DNA from: Villigracilis sp900696595
Lineage (GTDB): Bacteria; Chloroflexota; Anaerolineae; Anaerolineales; Villigracilaceae
NCBI GenBank assembly: GCA_030263615.1
Contig: SZPH01000001.1
Location: 76,629 to 140,628, forward strand
DNA: 64,000 nt
Direction of reading: 5' to 3'
Shown: piece after piece, positions 41,696-50,037 of the stretch
How the letters are laid out: each line of letters begins with the position of its first letter
Position numbering within the stretch: position 1 is the first letter of the stretch
The notes under the pieces: generated by a model
Told to the model about the DNA's origin: nothing
Database searches by the model: none
The model's input: the letters and a program-made list of their open reading frames with translations, nothing else
Program-made: the position numbers and the translations under genes

Positions 41696-43135
41696 CTACT
41701 TCCTCCCTCCCCACTCAATCGGGTCGCCGGGGTAGCCGAGCGCTTCCCAATCCATGCGCCCGTTTTCGCCGTGGCAGGATTCGCACAGGAGGGCGTCTTC
41801 AGCGGATTGAACCATATGGGTGGTGGGCCAGTACATGTAGGTGGTGGTGAAGCCGTATTCGCCGCTGTATTCGAGTCCAATTCTTTCCTGCGCGAGTTCG
41901 AAGGCGCTATCCCAGTCGAAGGTCGTCCAGAAGCCGCCTTCGCCTGCGGTGATGGGTTGCAGTAAATAATTATTTTTTATGTCGTAAGGTTGTTGCGCGA
42001 CATGAAGTTTGAAGGGGAAGATTTTTGCGCCGGGGTCGGCGATGTTCCCGGCAGGTTTGTTGATGTAGGTGATGCCATTTTCGCCGATGGGATCGCCGAG
42101 CAGGTAACGGTATTCGTTGTTTCCGTTGAACCATAGATAGGTGGGCGCGAAGTTTTTATCGTAGGTGAATTCGCCCTTGATCTTGAGATAGGTGAAGTGG
42201 TCGTCTTCGCGTCCCTCCTGTCCGGCTTGCGACCAGTCCCATGTGACTTTGGTCGGGTCTTCGAGCGCGAGCGCGGGGATGTGACAGGTCTGGCAGGCGA
42301 CGGAAGAAAGATGGGTGTTGATGCGTTTGTCTTCATGCTGTTGGTTTACATGGCATTGCTCGCATGAAACTTGTTCCTGCGGTTCGATGGTGTAGTTGTC
42401 CGCCAACATGCGCCCGAGGATTTGGTGATCTTTCGTCCAGTGGCAGTCGCTGCATTGCATGTCCGCTTCGCCGCCCATGTGAACGTCGAGCGATTCGTTT
42501 GGGAAGTACAGGCTTTCGTCGAGGTCGCCATGTTTGACGCCGTTGCCGCCGCCGCCGTCGAAGTGGCAGGCTCCGCAGTTTTCGCGCGTTGACGATTTGA
42601 CCGAACGCGCTGCGGCGAGCAGATCCACGCCTTCGGCGGGGTTGCCGTATTCGCCTTTGGTATAAACGTTCATGTCCGCGTGACAGGCGAGGCAGTCCAC
42701 GTTCTCCGGGTTGATTTGTTGAATTTGCCTGCCCTCCTCCCAGCCGTAGCCTGCGTGACAGGTGGCGCAACGGATTTCGTTGCCCTGCGAGCCGATGCAG
42801 AAGTTGTTGATCTGGTTGGCTTTGCCGATGGTTACGGGTTCTTCGCGCCAGGGGACGTCGAATTCCTTCGATTCCCATGTCCAGTGAGTCGTCGCCATCA
42901 TTTGCGTGGAAGCCTCCTCGTGACATTTGAGGCAGGCGCGGGTTACGTCCTGTCCCGTTTTGAATTCGCCCTTGACGATGTCGCTGTGATCCACATGGAC
43001 GGGCTTGACGGGCAGGTAGTCGGCGGGGTCGTTCTTCGTCTGGGCGCGGGGGAGGAAGTAAAGGACTGGGACGAGAATCAGCAGGATGATGCCGGTGAGT
43101 CCCAAAGTCCAGGAAGGGAGGCGAAAGTTCTTCAT
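41696..43135 (-). CDS. Octaheme c-type cytochrome, tetrathionate reductase family-like
   Basis: 479 aa from ATG 43135, overlapping the ArsR stop (ATGA). One N-terminal membrane anchor (10-28), then eight CxxCH motifs at 68-72 (CLKCH), 123-127 (CATCH), 148-152 (CLACH), 187-191 (CGACH), 228-232 (CSDCH), 258-262 (CEQCH), 281-285 (CQTCH) and 451-455 (CESCH). The size, eight hemes and large heme-free gap before the last one fit the octaheme tetrathionate reductase family, whose member in Shewanella reduces tetrathionate and nitrogen oxyanions in vitro. The neighbours (YeeE/YedE, rhodanese) support a sulfur substrate. Confidence 0.85.
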   Translation of the reverse strand: MKNFRLPSWTLGLTGIILLILVPVLYFLPRAQTKNDPADYLPVKPVHVDHSDIVKGEFKTGQDVTRACLKCHEEASTQMMATTHWTWESKEFDVPWREEPVTIGKANQINNFCIGSQGNEIRCATCHAGYGWEEGRQIQQINPENVDCLACHADMNVYTKGEYGNPAEGVDLLAAARSVKSSTRENCGACHFDGGGGNGVKHGDLDESLYFPNESLDVHMGGEADMQCSDCHWTKDHQILGRMLADNYTIEPQEQVSCEQCHVNQQHEDKRINTHLSSVACQTCHIPALALEDPTKVTWDWSQAGQEGREDDHFTYLKIKGEFTYDKNFAPTYLWFNGNNEYRYLLGDPIGENGITYINKPAGNIADPGAKIFPFKLHVAQQPYDIKNNYLLQPITAGEGGFWTTFDWDSAFELAQERIGLEYSGEYGFTTTYMYWPTTHMVQSAEDALLCESCHGENGRMDWEALGYPGDPIEWGGRK

Positions 43136-43479
43136 ACATTCTCCTGTATGGTTTCGTTGATCAGGCTGGATTGATAGGCGAGGCGGTCGCGCATGATGTT
43201 GCGCATAATGTCCAACGCCTGGATCAACCTTGGGTCGGTCAGGCTGTAGGTGACGGTGGTTCCGCTGCGCGCGGTGTTGACCAGCCCGCGGTCGCGCAAA
43301 ATTTTGAGATGACGCGACGCAGTAGGCTGGTTCAAGCCAAGTTCGGTGGAGAGTTCGGTCACGTTGCGCGGCGAGTCGCTCAGGGCGTAGAGGATCAACA
43401 GCCGGTTGGGATCGGAAAGCGCCGCGCAAAAATTGGCTTCGAGTTGGGTGATTTCCTGTTTGAGGGTGGGCGAGACCAT
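43132..43479 (-). CDS. ArsR family transcriptional regulator
   Basis: 115 aa winged helix: ALSDPNRLLILYALSDSPRNVTELSTELGLNQPTASRHLKILRDRGLVNTARSGTTVTYSL is a complete ArsR-type DNA-binding domain with recognition helix NQPTASRHLKIL. Only one cysteine (C18, ANFCAALSDP), so metal or two-cysteine persulfide sensing is not obvious. It is the first gene of the octaheme operon (ATGA overlap) and so probably autoregulates it. Candidate promoter at 43570-43597. Confidence 0.9.
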   Translation of the reverse strand: MVSPTLKQEITQLEANFCAALSDPNRLLILYALSDSPRNVTELSTELGLNQPTASRHLKILRDRGLVNTARSGTTVTYSLTDPRLIQALDIMRNIMRDRLAYQSSLINETIQENV

Positions 43480-43572
43480 GACTGCCTGCTTTTATGACTT
43501 TCCTGGATGCTCCCGCCGCAGTCCCCGGCGGCGGGGACGCCGCCATGAGCGGTTGCCCATGACTGCCTGCTT
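43476..43572. repeat. 16-bp direct repeats flanking an insertion in the arsR leader
   Basis: CCATGACTGCCTGCTT occurs at 43476-43491 and again at 43557-43572, 81 bp apart. The intervening segment is GC-rich and palindromic (GCCGCAGTCCCCGGCGGCGG). The first copy contains the ArsR start codon; the second lies next to the -10 box. It looks like a small duplication. Confidence 0.65.
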
Positions 43573-43597
43573 ATATGCGAATAAACGAATATTTCAA
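43570..43597 (-). promoter_or_regulatory. Candidate promoter of the ArsR-octaheme operon
   Basis: Minus strand: TTGAAA (43597-43592), 16-base spacer, TATAAG (43575-43570), with an ~80-base leader before ATG 43479. Confidence 0.5.
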
Positions 43598-43708
43598 TCC
43601 CATCATACAGTCGCGGCGTGTTGTACAATAGTGGAGTGTGTCATATTTAGTTTTGTTTAATGTCACATAAGATGGGCGCGAGATTGAAGGCGGCTGGAGG
43701 CGTTATTA

Positions 43709-44314
43709 ATGGAAGCGTTTCAAAGGGATGCGATTTCGGTGGATGTGGCGACAAGGCTCAGGGAACTGCGCGAAGCGGGCGGCGTCTCCATGCGGACGCT
43801 TGCTGCGCGCAGCGGGCTTTCCGCCAACGCGCTTTCGATGATCGAGCGCGGCAGAACTTCGCCCTCGGTCAGCACATTGTATAAACTGGCGGGCGCGTTG
43901 GGCGTTCCCATCACCGCGTTCTTTGGCGTGGAATCCGAAAAGAAACAGATTGTGTTTTTAAAAGGCGACGAACGCGCGCGCCTGCCCTTTACGCGCGGCG
44001 TGTTCGAAGCCCTGGGCGGCGAGCGGTTTTCCGGGCAGGTCGCGCCCTTTGTGTTGACGCTGGACAGCGGCGCCTCGTGTGGTCCCAACGACATCGTCCA
44101 TGCGGGACATGAATTCGTCTTCTGCCTGCGCGGTCATTTGGAATACATGGTGGAGAAGGAAACCTTCCGCCTCGAACCGGGGGACAGTTTGCTCTTCGCC
44201 TCGAAGTTGAGACATCGCTGGAAGAATCCCTCCAACGCCGTCGCGAATGTCCTGATCGTTATTTCGGGGTTTGCCGAGGGGGAGGAACCGCACGCGACGC
44301 ACTGGAAGAAGTAA
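43709..44314 (+). CDS. XRE-family HTH regulator with cupin domain
   Basis: 201 aa. HTH at ~12-70 (LRELREAGGVSMRTLAARSGLSANALSMIERGRTSPSVSTLYKLAGALGVP) and a C-terminal cupin_2 domain (~125-195: PNDIVHAGHEFVFCLRGHLEY, FRLEPGDSLLFASKLRHRW). Regulators of this plan control sugar, amino-acid or polyamine catabolism by binding a small ligand in the cupin. Ribosome-binding site GGAGG 8 bases before ATG 43709. Divergent from the arsR operon across a 229-bp region. Confidence 0.92.
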   Translation: MEAFQRDAISVDVATRLRELREAGGVSMRTLAARSGLSANALSMIERGRTSPSVSTLYKLAGALGVPITAFFGVESEKKQIVFLKGDERARLPFTRGVFEALGGERFSGQVAPFVLTLDSGASCGPNDIVHAGHEFVFCLRGHLEYMVEKETFRLEPGDSLLFASKLRHRWKNPSNAVANVLIVISGFAEGEEPHATHWKK

Positions 44315-44337
44315 GTCGGAATGTCATTCCGACTTAC
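44311..44337. repeat. Perfect palindrome at the end of the cupin regulator gene
   Basis: 12-bp arms GTAAGTCGGAAT / ATTCCGACTTAC with a 3-base loop, overlapping the stop codon. No T-run. Confidence 0.65.
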
Positions 44338-44370
44338 GCTCTATTGCCGAGGACATGACGGATGGGGATG

Positions 44371-44404
44371 AAAAAAAAAGACGCCGTCCGGTATGGATGG
44401 CGTC
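44371..44404 (-). terminator. Rho-independent terminator of the SufR-like/SufT-like genes
   Basis: On the minus strand an imperfect 10-bp stem GACGCCATCC/GGACGGCGTC (one mismatch) followed by nine T. Confidence 0.75.
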
Positions 44405-44420
44405 AACCTACTCAACTACC

Positions 44421-44768
44421 TCAACTATACATCCCCCAATCCAGCGCCGACGGGTCCTCCATCATGGAGAAGTCCCACATGTCCATGCCCAACTCCACGG
44501 TGACGGGCATGTTCAAGCCTTCGGTGGCTTTGGCTTTTGTCATCTCGATCATGGCGGGTCCATAGGGACAGAAGGGCGTGGTCAGGATCATCTTGACGCG
44601 CGCCATGCTGTTCTCGATCTCAATATCGCGCACAAGCCCCAATTGGATGATGTTCATTCCGATCTCAGGGTCAATTACCTCGGAAAGACTCGCCCGCGCC
44701 TGTTTTACCAGGTCCGGGTGGGTGGAGTGGATCGTCCATTGAATTTCGTTGGTGGGGGTTTCGCTCAT
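44421..44768 (-). CDS. MIP18/SufT family Fe-S assembly protein (DUF59)
   Basis: 115 aa. DUF59 domain: LSEVIDPEIGMNIIQLGLVRDIEIENSMARVKMILTTPFCPYGPAMIEM, with the family motifs D-P-E-(I/L)-G and T-T-P-x-C-P. Members (SufT, PaaD, MIP18) help mature Fe-S proteins. It follows the SufR-like regulator by 13 bases, so Fe-S supply is regulated together with it. No sufBCDS genes are near. Confidence 0.9.
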   Translation of the reverse strand: MSETPTNEIQWTIHSTHPDLVKQARASLSEVIDPEIGMNIIQLGLVRDIEIENSMARVKMILTTPFCPYGPAMIEMTKAKATEGLNMPVTVELGMDMWDFSMMEDPSALDWGMYS

Positions 44769-44781
44769 GGTAGCCTCGTGT

Positions 44782-45405
44782 TTATTTGGTTTTCCCTGTC
44801 GGTTGGACGACGTACGTGCAGTGCGCGCCGCCGTCGAGGATGCATTGAACCTTGTTTACCGGGAGCGCGAGCATTTTCGAGATCAGAGTCTGATCCACCG
44901 TGCAGACCTCGGGGTGCGCCATGCCGATCTGGTAATAGGGGCATGAAATTTCGTGGATCTGATATTGCCCGTTCTTCCTTTCCCACTCCACGGTGAAACC
45001 TTCCTGAGCCAGCAGGTTTTTCAGAAGATCAAGCCGTTCTTCCATGTTCAAGCCCTTGATGTCATTCGCATATTCGTCCGCCAGATCTTCAGCGATCTGC
45101 CCGAAGAGTTTGCTCACCATCGGGCCTGGAATGGCTTCCTTCATCTGGGAGATGAGGCGCGTCGTCAATTGCAGGTAACGAGTGGGGAAGCGCTCCACGC
45201 CTTCGTCGGTCAATAAGTAAACCAGACGCGGACGCCCGACCCCGTGTCGTTCCTCCTGCGATTCGACCAACCCCTCCATTTGCAGGTTGTTCAAATGATG
45301 CCGGACGGAGATTGGGTTGATGCCCACCGCTTCGGCGAGATCGTTAATGGTGGATTTCGGTTTCTTGAGCAGGCTCTGTAAAATCTTGTCGCGCGTGGAT
45401 TTCAT
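44782..45405 (-). CDS. SufR-like Fe-S cluster-sensing transcriptional regulator
   Basis: 207 aa from ATG 45405. N-terminal winged helix (~1-75: STINDLAEAVGINPISVRHHLNNLQMEGLVESQEERHGVGRPRLVYLLTDEG). The C-terminal part carries four cysteines in the SufR arrangement: SCPY, HPEVCTVD, QCILDGG and HCTYV, which in SufR bind an Fe-S cluster. TTGACA-17-TATACT places the transcription start at the ATG, so the mRNA is very probably leaderless. It precedes the SufT-like gene and likely controls Fe-S assembly. Confidence 0.85.
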   Translation of the reverse strand: MKSTRDKILQSLLKKPKSTINDLAEAVGINPISVRHHLNNLQMEGLVESQEERHGVGRPRLVYLLTDEGVERFPTRYLQLTTRLISQMKEAIPGPMVSKLFGQIAEDLADEYANDIKGLNMEERLDLLKNLLAQEGFTVEWERKNGQYQIHEISCPYYQIGMAHPEVCTVDQTLISKMLALPVNKVQCILDGGAHCTYVVQPTGKTK

Positions 45406-45412
45406 GCGGGAG

Positions 45413-45441
45413 AGTATAACTTCCCTGCCGGGTCTTGTCAA
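45413..45441 (-). promoter_or_regulatory. Consensus promoter of the SufR-like gene, leaderless layout
   Basis: Minus strand: perfect TTGACA (45441-45436), exactly 17 bases, TATACT (45418-45413), then only 7 bases (CTCCCGC) to ATG 45405. The clearest leaderless case in the window. Confidence 0.75.
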
Positions 45442-45499
45442 TATTCTATATAAATATCATAAAAATTATTCCAAAGCGAAGAGACACTGCCTGATCGGT

Positions 45500-48400
45500 C
45501 TACCTCACGTTGAAACTCAGCACCGCCGACCACGCGCTCCAGTTTCCGGCCGCGTCCTTTGCCCTCACTCTCCAGTAATACATCCTGCCCATCAACGTCT
45601 TCGACTGGACGAATGTTTTTGCGGTTGTCGTCGTAAACTCGGGGCTGGAGAAATCGGCGTTATTGTCAATTTGCACTTCGTACCTCGCCGCGCCGCCGAC
45701 GGATTTCCATTCCAGTTGCGGACGGCGGGGGGTGGAGGTTCCGTTTTTAGGACGCTTCAGGGCTGGCGCGGCGGGCGGAGTCGCATCCAGCGTGAAGAAA
45801 TACGTCCCGCTGAATTTTCCGGGATCAAGGTTCGCGTTGTAGGCGCGGACTTTCATGTAGTAACCGCCGTCCGGCAGGGGAATTTGCATGGTTAGCGTCG
45901 CGCCTTCGATGGTTTGCGCCAGTACGTTTTTTGAGAATCCGCTGTCGCGGGCGATGAAGACTTCGTAGGCTCTCGCGTCCGGGACGACAGACCAGGATGG
46001 GGGAGAAAAGGCGTTATTGGTCAGGTTGCCCGGAATCGCCGCGATAACGGGCGCGGAAAAATCCACAGTCGTCTTCGCCAGCGTAAAACTTTCGCCGGTT
46101 ATGAATCCGTTATTCGCCAGAAGATTCCCCGCCCGGTCTGTGATGTTCCCGTTATCGAAAAGATCGAGTCTTATCGTCCCCGAACCCGCGCCGATTGTCG
46201 CCGTGACCCAATAAAACGGGTCCGCGTTTTGCAGGTTGACGACGGACGAGAGAATCACATTCGATCCTGTTATCGTGAAGTCGCTTGATTCCACGCCAAG
46301 CACGGGTTCGGAAAATGTAACGATAAAATCCGCCGTTGGGCCGAGCGTTGGATTATTGCCCGCGCGGATGATCGAAGCGACCTGCGGCGCCGCGCGGTCA
46401 AGCGTAAACGCTTCGCCGCTGAAATTCCCGTCCCCCGCGCCGCTCCCGCCCAGCGCGACTCCCTCCGCGTTATGGATGCTGTCATCGTCCACAAGGTCGA
46501 GCCGCATCTCTCCATCCACCGCGCCGGTTTCCACGTTCACAACGAAGAACGGACTCAAATTCTGAATATCCCTGATCGTTCCGTTCGTCAGCACGAAATC
46601 GCCCGCGTCCACACCCTCGACAATTTCCGAAAAAGTGACAATAAAAGCCGCCGTCGCCGCATTGGTCGGGTTTGCGCTGGCGCGGATGATCGAAGTCACG
46701 ATGGGCGTCGCAATGGAGGCGTTGTGAATGCCGCCCATAAAATTTCCGTTGCCAGACCCCGCCCCGCCCAGCGGATTGCCGATCTCATCCGCGATGCTGT
46801 CGTTATCCGCAACATCGAGTCGGATGCTGTCGCTCCCCGGCTGGATCGCAACCGAGACGACGTATTGACTTCCGCCCCCCGCGATATTTGTGATCGTCGC
46901 GCCGTTCATCGTTTGGAGGAAAAAATCGCCTCCGTCCACGCCGATGACGGGTTCTGAAAAACTGACGGCGAAGTCCACGCTGGAAGCGTCTGCCCCGCCA
47001 ACCGGCGCGATGGATGCGACGACCGGCGCGGCGCGATCCACCGCGTAGGATTCGCCATTGGAAAATCCTGCAAGCGTCGTGTTGCCCGCCGGATCAAGAA
47101 TCGAATCATTGTCCACAAAATCGAGGCGCAGAGTATCGTTTCCGTTCCCCGTTGCGACTGTGACGATATAACTCGCCCCCGCGCCGTTGATTCCAGTCAG
47201 CGCCGCGCCGCTGGTTGTGGAGATGGCGAAGTCCGCAAGGTCAACGCCGGACACGGATTCGTTGAACGTCACGACAAAATCCACCGAGGCGGCGTTGGTC
47301 GGACTGGGAGTCGCGCGCGCGATGGAAAGAATCGCGGGCGGAGTTTTATCCACCGTATAGGTTTCTCCGCTGAAGTTGCCGTTGGTTGCGCCCTCCCAGC
47401 CCAAAGGGAGTCCGAGGCTCGAGGCGATGGAGTCGTCGTCGGCGAGGTCGAGGCGCAGAATTCCATCCCCGCCTGTGTTGACTGAGACGACGTAAGAGTT
47501 TCCCGATCCGCTCACGTTTGCGATTCCCGCGCCGCCTGTCAGGACGAAGTCGGAGGCGTCCACGCCTGTGACCGCGTCGGTGAATGTCGCCTGATAATTG
47601 ACGACGCCCGCGTTGGATGGGTCGCGGTCGAGGCGGGCGATCGAAGAGACAAAGGGCGCCGCGTCGCCGAGGATGTATTCGTCCACAAGCGCGCCCGCGC
47701 GGGTGAACATGCGGAAGCGCATGTACTGGCTGGTTGCCTCCACCAGCATTGCGCCGTGATCCTGATTGAAGCGCGCGCGGCTTTCGGGGACGATTGATTC
47801 AAATTTATAAATTTCCGCGCCGCCCAGCCCGTTGGTGATGTAGGGCAGTCCGTTCGCTTCCAGTCGTTCGTAAAGATGATTATGCCCGGTCAGGACGATA
47901 TCCGCGCCCCATTCGCCGAACGGCCAGCGCATCCAGTCTGCCGCGCGGTGCCAGCCGGATGTGTACGGCGGATGATGGAACACAACGACGTTGAACGGCG
48001 AGGCGGAGGAGGTCAACGCCTTCCGCAGCCAGATCGCCTGTTGCGATTTGATGTCCACGCCGTCCGGCTCTTCGCGGTTGCTGTTCAACATGAAAAAGCG
48101 AACGGGTCCCTGCGTGAATTCGTAATACCTTTCGTCCTCCCGCAGGTTGAAATATTTGAGATAGAGACCAAGCCCGCCGCTTGTCCAATCGTGGTTTCCG
48201 GGGGTTGGGAAGAACCTTCTGGTTTGCGAACCCTCTCCATATTTTCCGGCGTAGTTCACAAGATATTCGTGGTAATACTGCCCGATGTTGTCGTCCATTC
48301 GATCCGACTGGTCTATTTGATTGTTGTCTCCGGTGGTGACGATGAAATCCGGGTTCCAGCCTTTGACGAGGTTCGCCACGTCCGCTTCAGGTTGCCCCGC

Positions 48401-48553
48401 CACGCCGTAATCGCCGATGACGGCAAAGACGATGCGATCGCTTTGGGCGCGCGCGTTCGGCGCCTCGCTTGCGAACATGACGCAAGCCAGAATGACGACG
48501 GCGGGAATTAATTTCGACGATGAGATTTTCACGGCGGCTCCTTGCCGCTTCAT
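45500..48553 (-). CDS. Secreted metallophosphoesterase with five Ig-like repeats
   Basis: 1017 aa from ATG 48553 (MKRQGAAV), signal peptide to ~36. Residues ~40-290 are a calcineurin-like phosphoesterase of purple acid phosphatase style: VIGDYG, TTGDNN, PGNHDW, FHHPPY and GHNHLYER hold all metal ligands. Five ~100-residue repeats (~325-840) follow, each with FxVTFSExVxGVDAxDFxLT, VxVxTGxGxxxLRLDLxDxDSI and GNFxGExYTVDRxAP, a bacterial Ig/cadherin-like adhesion repeat. Two fibronectin-III-like domains close the protein (~850-1017). Probably a surface or extracellular phosphate-releasing enzyme or adhesin. Confidence 0.88.
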   Translation of the reverse strand: MKRQGAAVKISSSKLIPAVVILACVMFASEAPNARAQSDRIVFAVIGDYGVAGQPEADVANLVKGWNPDFIVTTGDNNQIDQSDRMDDNIGQYYHEYLVNYAGKYGEGSQTRRFFPTPGNHDWTSGGLGLYLKYFNLREDERYYEFTQGPVRFFMLNSNREEPDGVDIKSQQAIWLRKALTSSASPFNVVVFHHPPYTSGWHRAADWMRWPFGEWGADIVLTGHNHLYERLEANGLPYITNGLGGAEIYKFESIVPESRARFNQDHGAMLVEATSQYMRFRMFTRAGALVDEYILGDAAPFVSSIARLDRDPSNAGVVNYQATFTDAVTGVDASDFVLTGGAGIANVSGSGNSYVVSVNTGGDGILRLDLADDDSIASSLGLPLGWEGATNGNFSGETYTVDKTPPAILSIARATPSPTNAASVDFVVTFNESVSGVDLADFAISTTSGAALTGINGAGASYIVTVATGNGNDTLRLDFVDNDSILDPAGNTTLAGFSNGESYAVDRAAPVVASIAPVGGADASSVDFAVSFSEPVIGVDGGDFFLQTMNGATITNIAGGGSQYVVSVAIQPGSDSIRLDVADNDSIADEIGNPLGGAGSGNGNFMGGIHNASIATPIVTSIIRASANPTNAATAAFIVTFSEIVEGVDAGDFVLTNGTIRDIQNLSPFFVVNVETGAVDGEMRLDLVDDDSIHNAEGVALGGSGAGDGNFSGEAFTLDRAAPQVASIIRAGNNPTLGPTADFIVTFSEPVLGVESSDFTITGSNVILSSVVNLQNADPFYWVTATIGAGSGTIRLDLFDNGNITDRAGNLLANNGFITGESFTLAKTTVDFSAPVIAAIPGNLTNNAFSPPSWSVVPDARAYEVFIARDSGFSKNVLAQTIEGATLTMQIPLPDGGYYMKVRAYNANLDPGKFSGTYFFTLDATPPAAPALKRPKNGTSTPRRPQLEWKSVGGAARYEVQIDNNADFSSPEFTTTTAKTFVQSKTLMGRMYYWRVRAKDAAGNWSAWSAVLSFNVR

Positions 48554-48683
48554 TATAGGATTGCCGCCGCCCCTCTCCGCTTCTGGCATGAACTTAATAC
48601 GGAGTCGAAAGTCTCCCGGCTGATGCCCTTGCTCTTCGGGTGCATGCAAAACATGTCAGGTAACCTGCTCCCAGCGCCGTCCC

Positions 48684-48720
48684 TTTTGAATCCGTGTTTT
48701 CAGCGCTCGTCCGCGTCCCG
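48684..48720. repeat. Dispersed 35-bp repeat, copy 1
   Basis: TTGAATCCGTGTTTTCAGCG plus CTCGTCCGCGTCC; the same sequence with three substitutions occurs at 60828-60864. Found in the gap before the M23 peptidase gene. Confidence 0.6.
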
Positions 48721-48752
48721 CCTTTTGAGTGCGCAGCCGTTCATGGAGTAAA

Positions 48753-49709
48753 ATGCGTTTTCGCATGAAGGGCTATTCTGTATTATTCCTCTCCCTCTTG
48801 ATCGCCGGGTGCAATCTTCCGGCTTCCGCAACCGCCGAAGCCGGAATTTTTTTCACCCCCACACATGCGATTGCCACGGCGACTCCCGCGCCGACTTTCA
48901 CGCCAACGACGCCCCCCGTTTTTACAGAGACTCCGATTCCCTGCGATCCGTCAAGCGCGGATTACTGCATTGTCCCGGGCGTTTTTATCTTTCTGCGCCC
49001 GATCCTGCCGCCGGGGGACGATTCGATTGACCCGACCTATCCTTACGCCTCCACCCAGGGCGGCAAACGCGACGCGCATCACGGCGTGGAGTTTCAAAAC
49101 GCGTTCGGGACTCCCGTCCATGCGGCGGGAGATGGCACGGTTGTGTTTGCGGACGCGGATAAAACTGTCAGGTTCAGCCCGTGGACGAACTTTTACGGCA
49201 ATGTGATTGTCATCCGTCACGCCGGCGAGATGTACACGTTATACGCGCATCTCTCCGAGATTTTGGTTAAGGCGGGGGATGAGATTCGCGCGGGGGATGA
49301 GATCGGCAGGGTCGGGGCGACGGGCGGGGCGACTGGGAGTCATCTCCACTTTGAGGTGCGGGTTGGAAGCGATTACGCCGATTACTTCTCCACCGAAAAC
49401 CCGGAGTTGTGGCTGTTCCCCAAACAGGGGACGGGCGCGATTTCCATCACCTTGAAGACGCCGCGTGAGACGAATTACGAACACCCCCTTGTCGTCGCCC
49501 GCCTCGCAGACGGGAGCGACGATGTCCTGTCCACTTACTATCTCAAATCATACGCCGGGGGATTCGAGCATAGCGCCGAGGACGCCGCGCTGACTGACCT
49601 GCCCGCAGGCAGGTACAAAATCGCCCTGAACGACTCCGCCGGGCTGCATGAGCGCGTTGTCCTGGTCGAGGCAGGACGCCTGACCGAGATCGTCTTCACA
49701 GTGAGATAA
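48753..49709 (+). CDS. M23 family metallopeptidase lipoprotein
   Basis: 318 aa from ATG 48753 (GGAG four bases before it; ATG 48765 is an alternative). Lipobox AGC, Thr/Pro-rich linker (PTFTPTTPPVFTETPIP), then a LytM domain (~95-225): AHHGVEFQNAFGTPVHAAGDGTVVFA, GNVIVIRHAGEMYTLYAHLSEIL, GDEIGRVGATGGATGSHLHFEVRVG. The first zinc motif is HxxxE (HHGVE) where LytM-type enzymes have HxxxD. A C-terminal ~80-residue beta domain follows. It cleaves peptidoglycan peptides or regulates another hydrolase. Confidence 0.87.
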   Translation: MRFRMKGYSVLFLSLLIAGCNLPASATAEAGIFFTPTHAIATATPAPTFTPTTPPVFTETPIPCDPSSADYCIVPGVFIFLRPILPPGDDSIDPTYPYASTQGGKRDAHHGVEFQNAFGTPVHAAGDGTVVFADADKTVRFSPWTNFYGNVIVIRHAGEMYTLYAHLSEILVKAGDEIRAGDEIGRVGATGGATGSHLHFEVRVGSDYADYFSTENPELWLFPKQGTGAISITLKTPRETNYEHPLVVARLADGSDDVLSTYYLKSYAGGFEHSAEDAALTDLPAGRYKIALNDSAGLHERVVLVEAGRLTEIVFTVR

Positions 49710-50037
49710 GCCCCGCCGAATCGCGCCGCAATCTTGGCTCTTATGAATCTCACCTTACACAGTTCAAGCGCTTGATGCAAATTACCCTTCGACTATGCTC
49801 CTTGCCCGCGCTCGTCGCCCCGCGCGAAGTCGAAGGGCAGATGTGTAACGCGCGCGGTGGAAACCTGTAAACGGGCAATAAAACGGCAAGGCTTGTTTGT
49901 AAAAAATGTGCGAAAATACGGGTCTATAGCCGACGCCTGTCGCTCTTGCGCGGAAACTTTGCGATGCGACAAAATCTGTTTTGTCTTTGCGCGTTGCGGC
50001 TTCCAAACTCCGCGATGCTTCGGGTAAAGGAAACGTG
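49710..50037. other. Intergenic region before the large kinase, no gene
   Basis: 328 bp. It holds a perfect 10-bp inverted repeat CCCTTCGACT (49785-49794) / AGTCGAAGGG (49828-49837), of the CCTTCGAC family of dispersed repeats, and an AT-rich stretch TTGTTTGTAAAAAATG near 49888 that may contain the kinase promoter. I see no riboswitch or small RNA that I can support. Confidence 0.5.
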
